Counted from the first letter of the stretch, positions 1-10,534 are shown. The stretch is 64,000 nucleotides of DNA from Paracoccus sp. DMF-8 (GCF_029309835.1 NZ_JARJHL010000010.1:558001-622000); one strand, 5' to 3'. Notes: a model not told the origin generated them from the sequence alone. Numbers and translations are program-made.

Positions 1-413
1 GGCACGAAACGCAGGAATGTCCCAAGCGCGACACGGATCGCATTCTGGCCCGCAAAGTCGATCATCCGGCGCCGCGCATGGCCGTGGGCGACGTGGCCCA
101 GCTCATGCGCGATGACCGATGCCAGTTCCGCCTCGGTGACCTTGCCCTCGTCCAGCTTGTCGATAAAGCCGCGCGTCAGGAAAATCCGCCCATCCGGCGC
201 GGCAAGACCGTTGACCGGCGCGACTTCGTAGACATGGGCGCTGATGGTTTTCAGATCCATCGCGGCGCCAAGCCGGTTCAGCATCGGCACCAGCCGGGGA
301 TGGGTCAGCGGCGTCGATTTCGTCGCCAGTTCCTGCCGCAACCGCCACGAGGAAAAGAACCACATGGCGGCCAGATACAGGACCAGCAGGATGATCGGCA
401 AAAAGCGCATCAT
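1..413 (-). CDS. M48-family zinc metallopeptidase, 3' end cut by window edge
   Basis: The first ~137 residues are visible; the gene runs off the left edge. An N-terminal hydrophobic segment (residues about 3-20) would anchor it in the inner membrane. The zinc-binding HELGH motif lies near residue 106 within a segment reading SVIAHELGHVAHGHARRR, diagnostic of M48 (Ste24/HtpX/BepA-like) peptidases. The start is one of two adjacent ATG codons (413 or 410) behind a weak GGAT ribosome site, 39 bases after the upstream VWA gene on the same strand. Substrate is unknown; M48 members act in membrane or periplasmic protein quality control. The third zinc ligand lies outside the window. Confidence 0.85.
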   Translation of the reverse strand, partial: MMRFLPIILLVLYLAAMWFFSSWRLRQELATKSTPLTHPRLVPMLNRLGAAMDLKTISAHVYEVAPVNGLAAPDGRIFLTRGFIDKLDEGKVTEAELASVIAHELGHVAHGHARRRMIDFAGQNAIRVALGTFLRFV

Positions 414-452
414 ATCCTGAATATCGGGACGGGGCCGGGGCGCGTCAACCGC

Positions 453-1634
453 CTAGCCCAGAAGTTTCATCGCCTGCGTCAGCCCCTGCAGCGTCAGGGG
501 CGCCATCCGCCCGTCAAAGACCTGACCGATCATCTGGATCGAGCGGGTCTGGTCCCAATATTGCCGTGGCACCGGGTTCAGCCAGACATTGTCGGGCCAT
601 GTCTCCCGGGCGCGGCGCAGCCACAGTTCGCCGGGTTCGGGGTTCCAATGTTCGTTGGCGCCGCCGGGCGCCACGATCTCATAGGGCGACATGGATGCGT
701 CGCCGACGAATATCGCCTTGTAATCCCTGCCAAAACGGTTCAGCACATCCCATGTCGGGATGGTTTCGTTCCAGCGGCGGCGGTTGTCCTTCCACACGGC
801 TTCGTAAAGGCAGTTGTGGAAATAGAAATGCTCCAGATGCTTGAATTCGGCGCGGGCTGCGGAAAACAATTCGTCCAGCAGCCTTGTGTGATCGTCCATT
901 GATCCGCCGACATCCAGAAACAGCAGCACCTTGACGGCATTGTGGCGTTCGGGCCGGGTTTTCACGTCGATATAGCCATGTTCGGCGCTGGAACGGATGG
1001 TGCCGGGCAGGTCCAGTTCCTCGGCCGCGCCGTGGCGGGCCCATTGGCGCAGGCGTTTCAGCGCCACCTTGATATTGCGCGTGCCCAGTTCGACCCGGTC
1101 GTCGAAGTCGCGGAATTCGCGCTTGTCCCAGACCTTGACGGCGCGGCGATGGCGGCTTTCGTGTTGGCCGATGCGCACGCCTTCGGGGTTGTAGCCATAG
1201 GCGCCAAAGGGCGAGGTCCCGGCCGTGCCGATCCATTTGTTGCCGCCCTGATGGCGGCCCTGCTGTTCGGCCAGCCGCTCGCGCAGGCGCTTCATCAATT
1301 CGTCGAAACTGCCCGCGCCTTGGATTTCGGCGCGTTCTTCGGGCGTCAGGAATTTCTCGGCCAGTTTTTCCAGCCAGTCGCGGGGGATCTCGCGTTCTTC
1401 CAGCAGGGATTCGATCGGAACCTGTTCGATGCCCGCGAAACTTTCGGCAAAGGCACGATCGAAACGGTCGATATGGGATCTGTCCTTTACCAGCGTGGCG
1501 CGGGCAAGGTGGTAGAAATCATCGACCGACCAATCCGACAGGCCCGCCTGCATCCCGGCCAGCAGGTCCAGATATTCCCGCAGACTGGCCGGAACTCCGT
1601 GGCGGCGCAGGCTGGACAGGAAGGGGCGGAACAT
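453..1634 (-). CDS. VWA domain-containing CoxE-like protein
   Basis: A 393-aa protein of the CoxE-like von Willebrand A family, often found with MoxR ATPases, though none is adjacent here. The N-terminal half is helical and charged. The VWA fold begins near residue 220 with KVLLFLDVGGSMDDH; the usual DxSxS MIDAS motif appears as DVGGS, so one metal-coordinating Ser is Gly. The C-terminal part has W/Y-rich motifs (NVWLNPVPRQYWDQT). The start ATG overlaps the TGA of the small upstream membrane gene (TGATG), implying translational coupling. Substrate and partner are not evident; a role in cofactor insertion or complex assembly is inferred from the family only. Confidence 0.8.
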   Translation of the reverse strand: MFRPFLSSLRRHGVPASLREYLDLLAGMQAGLSDWSVDDFYHLARATLVKDRSHIDRFDRAFAESFAGIEQVPIESLLEEREIPRDWLEKLAEKFLTPEERAEIQGAGSFDELMKRLRERLAEQQGRHQGGNKWIGTAGTSPFGAYGYNPEGVRIGQHESRHRRAVKVWDKREFRDFDDRVELGTRNIKVALKRLRQWARHGAAEELDLPGTIRSSAEHGYIDVKTRPERHNAVKVLLFLDVGGSMDDHTRLLDELFSAARAEFKHLEHFYFHNCLYEAVWKDNRRRWNETIPTWDVLNRFGRDYKAIFVGDASMSPYEIVAPGGANEHWNPEPGELWLRRARETWPDNVWLNPVPRQYWDQTRSIQMIGQVFDGRMAPLTLQGLTQAMKLLG

Positions 1635-1798
1635 CAGACCATCCGGTCGATGAAGACGGTCAGCAGCAGGCCGATGATGGCAAAGGCCAGCGCAAAGGCC
1701 AGCGCATATTGCACCTGATCGGCGCGGTTGCCGTTCAGCCTGCGGGCGCGGACAAAGCCGTAAAGGCCACCAAGAACAAGGGTCGCGATGATAATCAT
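1634..1798 (-). CDS. Small two-helix membrane protein, 54 aa
   Basis: A short frame whose stop overlaps the start of the VWA gene (TGATG). The product begins MIIIATLVLGGLYGF and has two hydrophobic segments (about residues 2-15 and 31-50) separated by a basic, polar loop containing RARRLNGNRADQ. The second helix is Ala/Phe/Leu-rich and the end is IDRMV. Synonymous positions are GC-rich like neighbouring genes, supporting real coding. Function is unknown; coupling suggests co-expression with the VWA protein and M48 peptidase. The gene is too short for many automatic finders. Confidence 0.65.
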   Translation of the reverse strand: MIIIATLVLGGLYGFVRARRLNGNRADQVQYALAFALAFAIIGLLLTVFIDRMV

Positions 1799-1964
1799 GC
1801 CCTTGGGTTACCCCATCGCCCGCGCGGGGAAAAGGCCGGATTGCGGGGCGTTTGCGCGCCCGATTGCCGCGCTGCGGTTTTGTCGCATGACCGTGACGGC
1901 GCCACTTGAACGGCAGGGACAGGGGCGCTACCTTGGTTGCAACTTCAAATCGGAGGGCGTGTCC

Positions 1965-3089
1965 ATGACGCCCAAGCGTCCTGCGGGTGCGGACGCGTTC
2001 CCGAATCCAACGGTTGAGCCTTTCGTCACCCGCCCAACCGAGGAGGGCGAGCTTTATGCCGCGCTCGATCTCGGCACCAACAGTTGCCGGATGCTGATTG
2101 CCCGTCCGAAGGGCAGTCAGTTTCAGGTCGTCGACAGTTTTTCCAAGCCGGTCCAGCTGGGGCACGGTCTGGAAGCGTCTGGCCGTTTGTCGCGGTCGTC
2201 GATGTCGCGCACGGTCCATGCCTTGCAGGTCTGCAAGCGCAAGCTCGAAGCGCATAAGGTCCGCCACATGCGGCTTGTCGCGACCGAGGCCTGCCGTCGC
2301 GCGCGCAACAGCCGCGATTTCATGCGGATGATCCGGCGCGAAACCGGGCTGCCGATCGAGGTCATCGGCGCCGAAGAAGAGGCGCGGCTGGCCGTCATCT
2401 CCTGCGCGCCGCTGGTCAGCCGGCAGACCGAACAGCTTTTGGTCGTCGATATCGGCGGCGGCTCGACCGAACTGGTCTGGATCGACCTCGAGGACGCGCC
2501 GCTGGCCGAACGGTCCCGCGCGATCATGCGCCTGGCCGATGGTTTCGACAAACCCCAGCCCGGCGGCGCGCGGGTCGTGGACTGGATCAGCGTGCCTCTG
2601 GGCGTCGCGACGCTGCGCGACCAGTTCGAGGATGTCGAGGACGATCAGGGCCGTTTCGCCCTGATGTCCTGGCATTTCGAGGAAATGCTGCAGAATTTCG
2701 CGCCCTATGTGAACGCGGGCGCGCCGGATGACGGTTTCCAGATCATCGGCACATCGGGCACGGTCACGACCGTCGCGGCCAGCCATCTGGGGCTGCGTCG
2801 CTATGACCGCACCAAGGTCGACGGGCTGACCATGACCACCGCCCAGATTGACCGGGTGATCCGCGATTATCTGCTGCTTGGCCCCGAGGGGCGGCGCAAC
2901 GACCCGCGCATCGGGCGCGAACGCCATGCGCTGATCATGTCCGGGGTCGCGATCCTGCAGACCCTGATGCGGGTCTGGCCGACCTCGAAACTGTCGGTTG
3001 CGGATCGCGGTCTGCGCGAGGGTATTCTATATTCGCAAATGGTCAGGGACGGCGTGCTTGTCCCTGACAGTCTGAACGGGGTTGCCTGA
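1965..3089 (+). CDS. ppx: Ppx/GppA phosphatase family protein
   Basis: A 374-aa member of the exopolyphosphatase/guanosine-pentaphosphatase family (ASKHA fold), which hydrolyses polyphosphate or pppGpp. Motifs: [14 protein letters not shown] near residue 33 (phosphate 1), [13 protein letters not shown] with Asp about 162 (phosphate 2), GTSGTVTT near 262, and the late signature RGLREGI. Start chosen at ATG 1965 because CGGAGGG lies 8 bases upstream; the frame stays open further 5' but loses coding character. Its stop overlaps the rlmE start (TGATG). At about 370 aa it lacks the C-terminal HD-like domain of long Ppx proteins, so Ppx and GppA activity cannot be separated by sequence. Confidence 0.88.
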   Translation: MTPKRPAGADAFPNPTVEPFVTRPTEEGELYAALDLGTNSCRMLIARPKGSQFQVVDSFSKPVQLGHGLEASGRLSRSSMSRTVHALQVCKRKLEAHKVRHMRLVATEACRRARNSRDFMRMIRRETGLPIEVIGAEEEARLAVISCAPLVSRQTEQLLVVDIGGGSTELVWIDLEDAPLAERSRAIMRLADGFDKPQPGGARVVDWISVPLGVATLRDQFEDVEDDQGRFALMSWHFEEMLQNFAPYVNAGAPDDGFQIIGTSGTVTTVAASHLGLRRYDRTKVDGLTMTTAQIDRVIRDYLLLGPEGRRNDPRIGRERHALIMSGVAILQTLMRVWPTSKLSVADRGLREGILYSQMVRDGVLVPDSLNGVA

Positions 3090-3859
3090 TGGCCAATAAT
3101 GACAAGCCGGGCGGCAGCCGCACCGGCAAGGGAAGTTCGGGGCGCGGTCAGCGCGACCTGCGGGTGCGGGTCAAGACCGCCAAGGGGCGCAAGCTGTCCA
3201 GTACGCTCTGGCTGGAACGGCAGTTGAACGACCCCTATGTCGCCCGCGCCCGGCGCGAGGGTTATCGCGGTCGTGCGGCCTACAAGATTCTGGAACTGGA
3301 CGACAAATACCGTTTCCTCGTGCCCGGTGCGCGGGTCGTCGACCTGGGTTGTGCGCCGGGGGGCTGGTGTCAGGTGGCCGTGGGCCGCGTCAATGCGCTT
3401 GGCGAAAAATCCGGCAAAAAGGTCGGCCGGGTGCTGGGCGTCGATCTGCAAGAGGTCGAACCGATCGCCGGGGCGGAAATCCATCAGCTGGATTTCCTGT
3501 CCGATGATGCCGATGCCAGGGTCAAGGAATGGCTGGGCGGCACGGCGGATGTGGTGATGTCGGACATGGCTGCCGCGTCGTCCGGCCACAAGGGGACGGA
3601 CCACCTGCGCATCGTGGCCCTGGTCGAGGCGGCGGCCCAATTCGCCTTTGACGTGCTGGAGCCGGGCGGCACCTTTGTCGCCAAGGTTCTGGCGGGGGGC
3701 GCGGAAAACGAAATGCAGGCCATGCTGAAGCGCAATTTCCGCAAGGTCGCCAATGTGAAACCGCCGGCCAGCCGTTCCGATCTGTCCGAGAAATTCGTGG
3801 TCGCGCAGGGGTTCCGCGGCCGTGTCACGGATGAGATGACCGAAGAAACAGAGGAATAG
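3089..3859 (+). CDS. rlmE: 23S rRNA (uridine-2'-O)-methyltransferase RlmE (RrmJ/FtsJ)
   Basis: A 256-aa SAM-dependent methyltransferase that 2'-O-methylates a uridine in the A-loop of 23S rRNA late in 50S assembly. Visible: [12 protein letters not shown] (first catalytic Lys), SAM loop [15 protein letters not shown] (Asp about 85), [16 protein letters not shown], and FVAKVLAGG with the second catalytic Lys. It has a basic N-terminal extension rich in Gly/Lys/Arg (residues 1-35) that could contact RNA; the enterobacterial enzyme is about 209 aa. Translationally coupled to the upstream ppx gene through TGATG. Confidence 0.93.
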   Translation: MANNDKPGGSRTGKGSSGRGQRDLRVRVKTAKGRKLSSTLWLERQLNDPYVARARREGYRGRAAYKILELDDKYRFLVPGARVVDLGCAPGGWCQVAVGRVNALGEKSGKKVGRVLGVDLQEVEPIAGAEIHQLDFLSDDADARVKEWLGGTADVVMSDMAAASSGHKGTDHLRIVALVEAAAQFAFDVLEPGGTFVAKVLAGGAENEMQAMLKRNFRKVANVKPPASRSDLSEKFVVAQGFRGRVTDEMTEETEE

Positions 3860-4079
3860 CGGCGGCGGGCTGTCGGCACGCCGTCCCGTTCGCCGCAAAT
3901 CCGGAAAATCCATGCCGCATTTCGCCATGTAAAAGCGCAGACATTCGGAAAACACCGGTTTCATGATGTGCGATGGCTGGCGGGATACGCGCCTTTCGAC
4001 AGAGATTCCGGTCCCGACGGGTGGGCCGTCATCAATGACACCGACGGGGCAAAATGACTCTGACGGGCCGGACGTGGGG

Positions 4080-5186
4080 TCAGAACCAGTCCGGCGCACT
4101 CTCTGGCGACCGGCGCGGGGCGTTCATCAGCACGAAATCCTCTGGTCCCCGTCCGGTCGCGGCGATGAAGGCGCGTTTCATATGGGACAGGCCGACATAG
4201 CCCAGCCTGACCGCGATTTCGGCGGGGCTGGCACGGCGCTCTTTCAGCAGGGTGACGGCGCGTTCCAGCCGCAGGTCATACATCAGATCCAGCGCCGAAC
4301 GGCCCCGCGCTGCACGGCAGGCGCGGTCCAGCATCCCGATGGTGACGCCCAGTTCCTGCGCGAGATCGCCAAGCGTCGGGGCGTTTTCCATTTCGCGCTG
4401 CACCAGCCGCATGAATCTGTCGGTCAGGGGACGGGCGTTGCGGGAATGGGCCGGGGACCGGGCATCGGGCTGCGGCGCCTCCTGCAGCCGCGACAGGGTC
4501 AGGGAAAGCTGGTTCAACTGCTGCCCGGCAAGGCCCAGCAGGGCGCTGTCGCGCAGCATGCCCATGGTCGAAAGCCGGGCGATCGCATGGCCGATCCTTG
4601 CCCCATCCTCATCCGAGGGGCGGCCGCTGACGATGCCATCGGGCAGGATCGTGCCCAGCTTGCGCACCAGTGCCGCCGGAACCGCCAGCACATCGCCCCG
4701 CACCTCTGACAGGTGCAGCAGCGAAAAGGCGGTGCCAAGCGGAATGAAGGTCAGCGTATCGGCCTGCAACAGCCGGTCAAGGCGCGGCTGTTCCAACCGC
4801 AGGCTGCCCGAGGTGACATGAATCAGCAGGTGGTCGGGCCAGACCCTTGGCGCGCTGGCCCGCCCGATCCCGCGCCCGGTGCCCCGGATCGCGCCGCCCC
4901 AGGTGAAACCCGCCAGCGGGAAATGGGCCAGCCTGCCGTGGTGCCGGTCCGGGCGGATCGAAAACGGTGGATCGCGATGGGGCGGGACAAGGCTGTTCGC
5001 CACCAGAGCCAGAGGCGCAGATCCGCTGTCAGCGGCGCGCGGGTCGCGTTGACCGGGGCGCAGGATCTGCCCTTCGGCGATGCGCGCGCGGCGCAGGCGT
5101 TGCATCATGGGATCGTCGCGGGACGCAATTCGTTCGCGTAAAATCCATTGGGGTAACGAGTTATTCGTTAAAACGACGTCGTCCAT
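4080..5186 (-). CDS. AraC-family transcriptional regulator
   Basis: A 368-aa regulator with a C-terminal AraC/XylS double helix-turn-helix at about residues 260-355 (LGDLAQELGVTIGMLDRACRAARG; AEIAVRLGYVGLSHMKRAF). The N-terminal half resembles the cupin-like ligand part of AraC_binding_2 regulators (HLLIHVTSGSLRLEQ) but no ligand can be named. The start is uncertain: ATG 5186 lacks a clear ribosome site and the first ~15 codons are unusually AT-rich and overlap an inverted repeat, so translation may begin at the tandem ATGs at 5108/5105. It is transcribed alone, convergent with rlmE, with no obvious target operon adjacent. Confidence 0.83.
   Translation of the reverse strand: MDDVVLTNNSLPQWILRERIASRDDPMMQRLRRARIAEGQILRPGQRDPRAADSGSAPLALVANSLVPPHRDPPFSIRPDRHHGRLAHFPLAGFTWGGAIRGTGRGIGRASAPRVWPDHLLIHVTSGSLRLEQPRLDRLLQADTLTFIPLGTAFSLLHLSEVRGDVLAVPAALVRKLGTILPDGIVSGRPSDEDGARIGHAIARLSTMGMLRDSALLGLAGQQLNQLSLTLSRLQEAPQPDARSPAHSRNARPLTDRFMRLVQREMENAPTLGDLAQELGVTIGMLDRACRAARGRSALDLMYDLRLERAVTLLKERRASPAEIAVRLGYVGLSHMKRAFIAATGRGPEDFVLMNAPRRSPESAPDWF
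5154..5170. promoter_or_regulatory. Inverted repeat at the 5' end of the AraC-type gene
   Basis: TAACGA-GTTAT-TCGTTA is a perfect 6-bp inverted repeat with a 5-bp spacer in an AT-rich patch that differs from the surrounding GC-rich DNA. It falls 16-32 bases inside the longest frame of the AraC-type gene but would be upstream if that gene starts at 5108/5105. Binding by the regulator itself is inferred. Confidence 0.35.
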
Positions 5187-5275
5187 TCTGATCGGTGTCG
5201 GCGATTCTGTGCCGGTCCACTTTGCTCCGACAAATGTGATTTAATAAAGACAGGTTTGCGCAAAATTCTTAAATT

Positions 5276-6166
5276 TCAATTAAGAGCCGCAGCGTCAATT
5301 TTCCGCCAGTCGCGCATTCTGCCGCGAAACCAGATGCGCTGGCTTTTGGCATATTGCCGGGTCGCGATCACCGACAGCTCCCGCGCCGTCGCAAGGTCGA
5401 TCTTGCCGCCCAGCCAACGGGCGAGCTCGGGGGCGCCGATGGCCTTGGTCCATTGCTGGCGGGGATCCCAGACGGGCAGCATGGCGCGCACCTCTTCGGC
5501 GGCGCCCTGATCCAGCATCTGGTCGAAACGCCGGGCAATGCGGTCGGCCAGCCAGTCGCGGTCGGCCTGCAGCAGCAGGAACTGACCGCTTTCGGGACCG
5601 ATCAACGGGGCAGGGGTGTCGTCCTGCCAATCGGTGATGCCCCGGCCCGTGGCGCGCAGAACCTCCCACGCGCGCTGGACGCGGGCGGGGTTGCGGATGT
5701 CGATGGCGGCGCGGCTGCGCGGATCAAGCTGGTCGATCATGCCAGCCAGATCGCCCGCCGCCAGAATCGCATCGGCCTGCGCGCGGATATCCGCGGGAAC
5801 CGGCGGAATCACCGCCAGCCCGCGGGTCAGCGCGTTCAGATAAAGACCGGTGCCGCCCACGACGATCAGCCGCCCCGGCAGGCGCGCGACATCGGCCAGC
5901 CAGTCGCCCACCGAATAGCTGCGCCCCGGTGCGACATGGCCGTATAGCGCATGGGGCGCGCGCGCCTCGTCGTGGACCGAGGGGCGGGCTGTCAGGACCC
6001 GCCAGCAGTCCCAGATCTGCAAGGCATCGGCATTGACGACGGTGCCGCCCTGTTCCCGGGCGATGCGCAGGGCCAGCGCCGATTTGCCGCTGGCCGTCGG
6101 CCCCGCGATGACGACATGGCGGTCGGCGGCGATATCTGCGGGCAGGTCCGGGCGGGAACTGGTCAT
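5276..6166 (-). CDS. miaA: tRNA dimethylallyltransferase MiaA
   Basis: MiaA transfers the dimethylallyl group of DMAPP to N6 of A37 in tRNAs reading UNN codons. From ATG 6166 the protein is 296 aa; the P-loop GPTASGKS sits at residues 22-29, followed by NADALQIWD (family DSMQ loop), VGGTGLYLNAL, and the C-terminal ATRQYAKSQRIWFR that grips tRNA. A start at 6217 would add 17 residues without any conserved feature, so the shorter form is preferred. Divergent from pyrH, leaving an 80-bp shared promoter region. It uses the isoprenoid product whose pathway genes (dxr, ispDF) are in the same window. Confidence 0.92.
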   Translation of the reverse strand: MTSSRPDLPADIAADRHVVIAGPTASGKSALALRIAREQGGTVVNADALQIWDCWRVLTARPSVHDEARAPHALYGHVAPGRSYSVGDWLADVARLPGRLIVVGGTGLYLNALTRGLAVIPPVPADIRAQADAILAAGDLAGMIDQLDPRSRAAIDIRNPARVQRAWEVLRATGRGITDWQDDTPAPLIGPESGQFLLLQADRDWLADRIARRFDQMLDQGAAEEVRAMLPVWDPRQQWTKAIGAPELARWLGGKIDLATARELSVIATRQYAKSQRIWFRGRMRDWRKIDAAALN

Positions 6167-6246
6167 CTGGGCAATTTCTGGCGGTTGAACATGTGCAGTC
6201 TTTGCGACATTTTGCACGGCAATGAAACAGCCAGTGGGTGCGCGCG

Positions 6247-6981
6247 ATGACCGATGAACGAACCGAGACGACCAAAAGCTATTCGCGCGTGCTGCTGAAG
6301 ATCTCGGGCGAGGCGCTGATGGGCGATCAGGGCTATGGCCTGCACCCGCCCACCGTCGCGCGCATCGCGCAAGAGGTGAAATCCGTCCATGACATGGGTG
6401 TCGAGATCTGCATGGTCATCGGCGGCGGCAATATCTTTCGCGGGTTGCAGGGCAGCGCGCAGGGGATGGAGCGGGCGACGGCCGATTACATGGGGATGCT
6501 GGCCACGGTGATGAACGCGCTTGGCATGCAGGCGGCGCTGGAATCGCTTGGCATCCATTGCCGCGTGATCAGCGCGATCCGCATGGACGAGGTGGCCGAG
6601 CCCTATATCCGCCGCCGCGCCGTCCGCCATCTGGAAAAGAAGCGCGTGATCATTTTCGCCGCAGGCACGGGCAATCCCTATTTCACCACCGATACCGCCG
6701 CGACCCTGCGCGCCAATGAAATGAACTGCGAGGCGATTTTCAAGGGCACCAAGGTCGATGGCGTCTATGACAAGGATCCGAAAAAACACGCCGACGCCAA
6801 GCGTTACGACAGCGTCAGCTATGACGAGGTGCTGCAAAAGCATCTGGGCGTGATGGATGCTTCGGCGATTGCGCTGGCGCGCGACAACGATCTGCCGATC
6901 ATCGTCTTTTCGCTGGACGAGCCGGGCGGTTTCCGCGGCATTCTGGCGGGCAAGGGCACCTATACGCGGGTTCAGGGCTAG
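6247..6981 (+). CDS. pyrH: UMP kinase PyrH
   Basis: A 244-aa amino-acid-kinase-fold enzyme phosphorylating UMP to UDP with ATP, cytoplasmic and normally hexameric. Motifs: [37 protein letters not shown] and [15 protein letters not shown] 6247 is chosen; an in-frame GTG at 6238 gives three more residues. First gene of the conserved pyrH-frr-uppS-cdsA-dxr-rseP-bamA-skp order. A 247-bp gap before frr could hold a separate frr promoter. Confidence 0.95.
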   Translation: MTDERTETTKSYSRVLLKISGEALMGDQGYGLHPPTVARIAQEVKSVHDMGVEICMVIGGGNIFRGLQGSAQGMERATADYMGMLATVMNALGMQAALESLGIHCRVISAIRMDEVAEPYIRRRAVRHLEKKRVIIFAAGTGNPYFTTDTAATLRANEMNCEAIFKGTKVDGVYDKDPKKHADAKRYDSVSYDEVLQKHLGVMDASAIALARDNDLPIIVFSLDEPGGFRGILAGKGTYTRVQG

Positions 6982-7228
6982 TCCGGGGGCGATCCTGTCC
7001 GGGCGGCCCGATGGTGTTAACCTTGTCTCAACCCCGCGCTGCTATCCAGGACCCAGGTCAGGATAGGAGACAGGAATCAGGCAGGGGTGATCCTGGGGCG
7101 AACCGGGCGGTTTGCCGCGCAGCCGGGTTGCAAGGCCCGCCTGTCACGCGGCTGTCAGGGCAAAGCCTTTGCCAAGCATGGGCATTGCGGTTAAAAGCAC
7201 AGAAAATTTCATTCAGGGGCAGTCCAAC

Positions 7229-7792
7229 ATGGCCGAGGACATCGAGATAGACACCGACGATCTGGAGCGTCGCATGAAAGGTGCGATGGAATCCCTGCGT
7301 CACGAATTCGCATCGCTGCGCACCGGGCGGGCTTCGGCCAGCATGGTCGAGCCGATCATGGTCGATGCCTATGGTTCTCCGACACCGCTGAACCAGATCG
7401 GCACCGTCAACGTCCCGGAACCGCGCATGGTCACCATCAATGTCTGGGACAAGGCGCTGGTCGGCAAGGCGGAAAAGGCGATCCGCGAATCGGGTCTGGG
7501 CATCAATCCGCAGCTGAACGGCACGATCATCATGCTGCCGATCCCCGAGCTGAACGAAGAACGGCGCCGCGAACTGACCAAGGTCGCCGCCCAATATGCC
7601 GAAAGCGCCCGTGTCGCGATCCGCAACGTGCGCCGCGACGGGATGGATCAGATCAAGAAAGCCAAATCCGCCGGCATGTCCGAGGACGATCAGAAATTCT
7701 GGGAAAGCTCGGTTCAGGAACTGACCGACAAATCCATCGCCACGGTGGACAAGGCGCTGGAAACGAAACAAGCCGAAATCATGCAGGTCTGA
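7229..7792 (+). CDS. frr: Ribosome recycling factor
   Basis: A 187-aa RRF, the standard length, which with EF-G splits post-termination ribosomes. Features: an N-terminal helix [21 protein letters not shown], the domain II core ([16 protein letters not shown]), and C-terminal helices with [16 protein letters not shown] 7229 gives the expected N-terminus; the frame is open for 39 further codons upstream but those show no conservation. It lies 4 bases before uppS, so the two are probably co-translated. Confidence 0.95.
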   Translation: MAEDIEIDTDDLERRMKGAMESLRHEFASLRTGRASASMVEPIMVDAYGSPTPLNQIGTVNVPEPRMVTINVWDKALVGKAEKAIRESGLGINPQLNGTIIMLPIPELNEERRRELTKVAAQYAESARVAIRNVRRDGMDQIKKAKSAGMSEDDQKFWESSVQELTDKSIATVDKALETKQAEIMQV

Positions 7793-7796
7793 ACGG

Positions 7797-8527
<731 letters not shown>

Positions 8528-8531
<4 letters not shown>

Positions 8532-9358
8532 CGGGCGCGGGCGAAAAGAAATCCGCCCGCAAGCGATGGTCCGACCTAGGGCCGCGCGTGATCTCGGGCG
8601 TTGTGCTGATCGTTCTGGGCGCGATCCTGATCCTGTCCTCGGGCATCTGGCTTGCCACCGGGCTGTCGCTGCTGTCCGGCGGCATGATGTGGGAACTCGC
8701 GCGGCTGACCGCCTGGCGCCACCCGGAGTTTCAGGGGCCGCGCCATCCGGTGCTGATCGGCATCGCCGGTGGGCTGACGCTGTTTGCGATGCTGATGATC
8801 CCCGGAAACTGGGCGCTGCTTCTGGTCGTCCTGCCCATCGTTCTGGGCTGGGGCGGCACCCATGCGCATGAACGCCCGACCTATGCCGCGACGACCATCG
8901 CCATCCTGTTTGCCGGCTATGCGCTGTTTTATGTGCGCGAGGCGATGGGCCTGCCCACCGCCCTGTGGATCGTCGCGACCGTGGTGCTGTCCGACATCTC
9001 GGGCTATTTCGCCGGGCGCCATTTCGGCGGCCCCAAGCTGTGGCCCGCCGTCAGCCCCAACAAGACCTGGAGCGGGACGGTCGCGGGATGGGTCGGCGCG
9101 GTGGGTCTGGCGCTGATCCTGATCGCCAGCGGTGCCGCGCATTGGCCGGTCATCCTGCTTGGCCCTGTCCTTGCTATGTTCGGCCAGGCGGGCGATATCG
9201 CCGAAAGCTGGCTGAAACGGCGCGTCGGGGTCAAGGACAGTTCCAACCTGATCCCCGGCCACGGCGGGTTGATGGACCGGTTCGACGCGATGTCGGGCGC
9301 CTTTCTGGCCGCGCTTCTGTTCATCTTCATGGGTATCCTGCCGGTGATCGGAGGCTGA
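8528..9358 (+). CDS. cdsA: Phosphatidate cytidylyltransferase CdsA
   Basis: A 276-aa multi-pass inner-membrane enzyme making CDP-diacylglycerol from phosphatidate and CTP. Several hydrophobic helices are followed by the C-terminal family signature (KRRVGVKDSSNLIPGHGGLM, then DRFDA) carrying the catalytic acidic residues. The start overlaps the uppS stop (ATGA) and dxr follows after 3 bases, so it is mid-operon. Confidence 0.94.
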
Positions 9359-9361
9359 ACC

Positions 9362-10534
9362 ATGCGAAGCGTGACGATTCTTGGCGCCACCGGCTCGGTC
9401 GGGGAAAGCGCCTTCGACCTGATCCGGCGTGCCAGTGCGGAACAGCCGATCCGCACGGTCGCCTTGACCGGCGGGCACAATATCGCCCGGCTTGCGGAAA
9501 TGGCGCAGGCGCTTGGTGCCGAAATCGCCGTGACCGCATGGCCGGAGCTGTTGCCGGATCTGCGGGCCGCCCTGACCGGCACGGGGATCGAATCTGCGGC
9601 GGGTGCGGCGGCCGTGGCCGAAGCGGCGGCCCGTCCGGCGGACTGGACCCTGTCGGCCATTGTCGGCGCGGCGGGGCTTGCGCCCGGCCTGCAGGTGATC
9701 GAACGCGGCGGCGTTCTGGCGTTGGCGAACAAGGAAACGCTGGTGGCCGCAGGGCGTCTGGTCATGGACCGCGCCGCGCAAACCAGGGCCCGCATCCTGC
9801 CGGTCGATTCCGAACATTCCGCTATTTTTCAGTTGCTTGGACAGGAAAAGGCAGAATGTGTCGAACATATTTCCATCACCGCATCGGGCGGGGCCTTTCG
9901 CGACTGGCCGCTGGAGCGGCTGCCCCATGCGACGGTGGCAGAGGCTTCGTGTCACCCGAACTGGAACATGGGGCAGCGCATCACCATCGACAGCGCCAGC
10001 ATGTTCAACAAAGCGCTGGAACTGATTGAAGCACATGAGTTTTTCAACATCCCTCCGGAACGGATCCGGGTCTTGCTGCATCCGCAGTCGATCGTCCATG
10101 CGATGGTCAGCTTCCGCGACGGCAGTTCCACCGCGCATCTGGGCCTGCCCGATATGCGCCATGCCATCGGCTATGCCCTGAACTGGCCTGAACGCCACGC
10201 GCTGCCGATTGCGGCGCTGGATCTGGCGCAGGTCGGCCGGCTCGATTTCTCGGCGCCCGACGAAAGGCGCTGGCCCGCGCTGCGTCTGGCGCGCGAGGTC
10301 ATGCAGGCTGGTGGCGCCGCCGGTGCGGTTCTGAACGCGGCCAAGGAACAGGCGCTGGACGATTTCATCGCGGGCCGGATCCGCTTTACCGACATGGCCC
10401 CGGCCGTCGAACACGCGCTGGAACAGGTGGCGCGGGCCAGCGATTTTGCCAAAAGCCCGGGGGATCTTGAAACCGTGCTTTACTGGGATGACATGGCAAG
10501 AGTTGCGGCAGGCGCGTGGAAGGTGACGGCATAA
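9362..10534 (+). CDS. dxr: 1-deoxy-D-xylulose 5-phosphate reductoisomerase
   Basis: A 390-aa NADPH-dependent enzyme converting DXP to MEP, the committed step of the non-mevalonate isoprenoid pathway. Motifs: NADPH loop LGATGSVGESAFDL, ANKETLVAAG, VDSEHSAIFQLL (metal-binding Asp/Glu), TASGGAFRDWP, and HPNWNMGQRITIDSASMFNK. Ends in TAATG shared with the rseP start. Works with the IspDF fusion encoded at 21.4-22.6 kb. Confidence 0.96.
   Translation: MRSVTILGATGSVGESAFDLIRRASAEQPIRTVALTGGHNIARLAEMAQALGAEIAVTAWPELLPDLRAALTGTGIESAAGAAAVAEAAARPADWTLSAIVGAAGLAPGLQVIERGGVLALANKETLVAAGRLVMDRAAQTRARILPVDSEHSAIFQLLGQEKAECVEHISITASGGAFRDWPLERLPHATVAEASCHPNWNMGQRITIDSASMFNKALELIEAHEFFNIPPERIRVLLHPQSIVHAMVSFRDGSSTAHLGLPDMRHAIGYALNWPERHALPIAALDLAQVGRLDFSAPDERRWPALRLAREVMQAGGAAGAVLNAAKEQALDDFIAGRIRFTDMAPAVEHALEQVARASDFAKSPGDLETVLYWDDMARVAAGAWKVTA

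Noticed and set aside
78..902. Long plus-strand open frame opposite the VWA and M48 genes
   Set aside because: Antisense frame kept open by high GC; the minus strand has clear HELGH and VWA motifs.
453..2927. 824-codon minus-strand frame covering VWA through ppx
   Set aside because: Only the last 393 codons match VWA; the rest is antisense to ppx, and the small membrane gene uses another frame.
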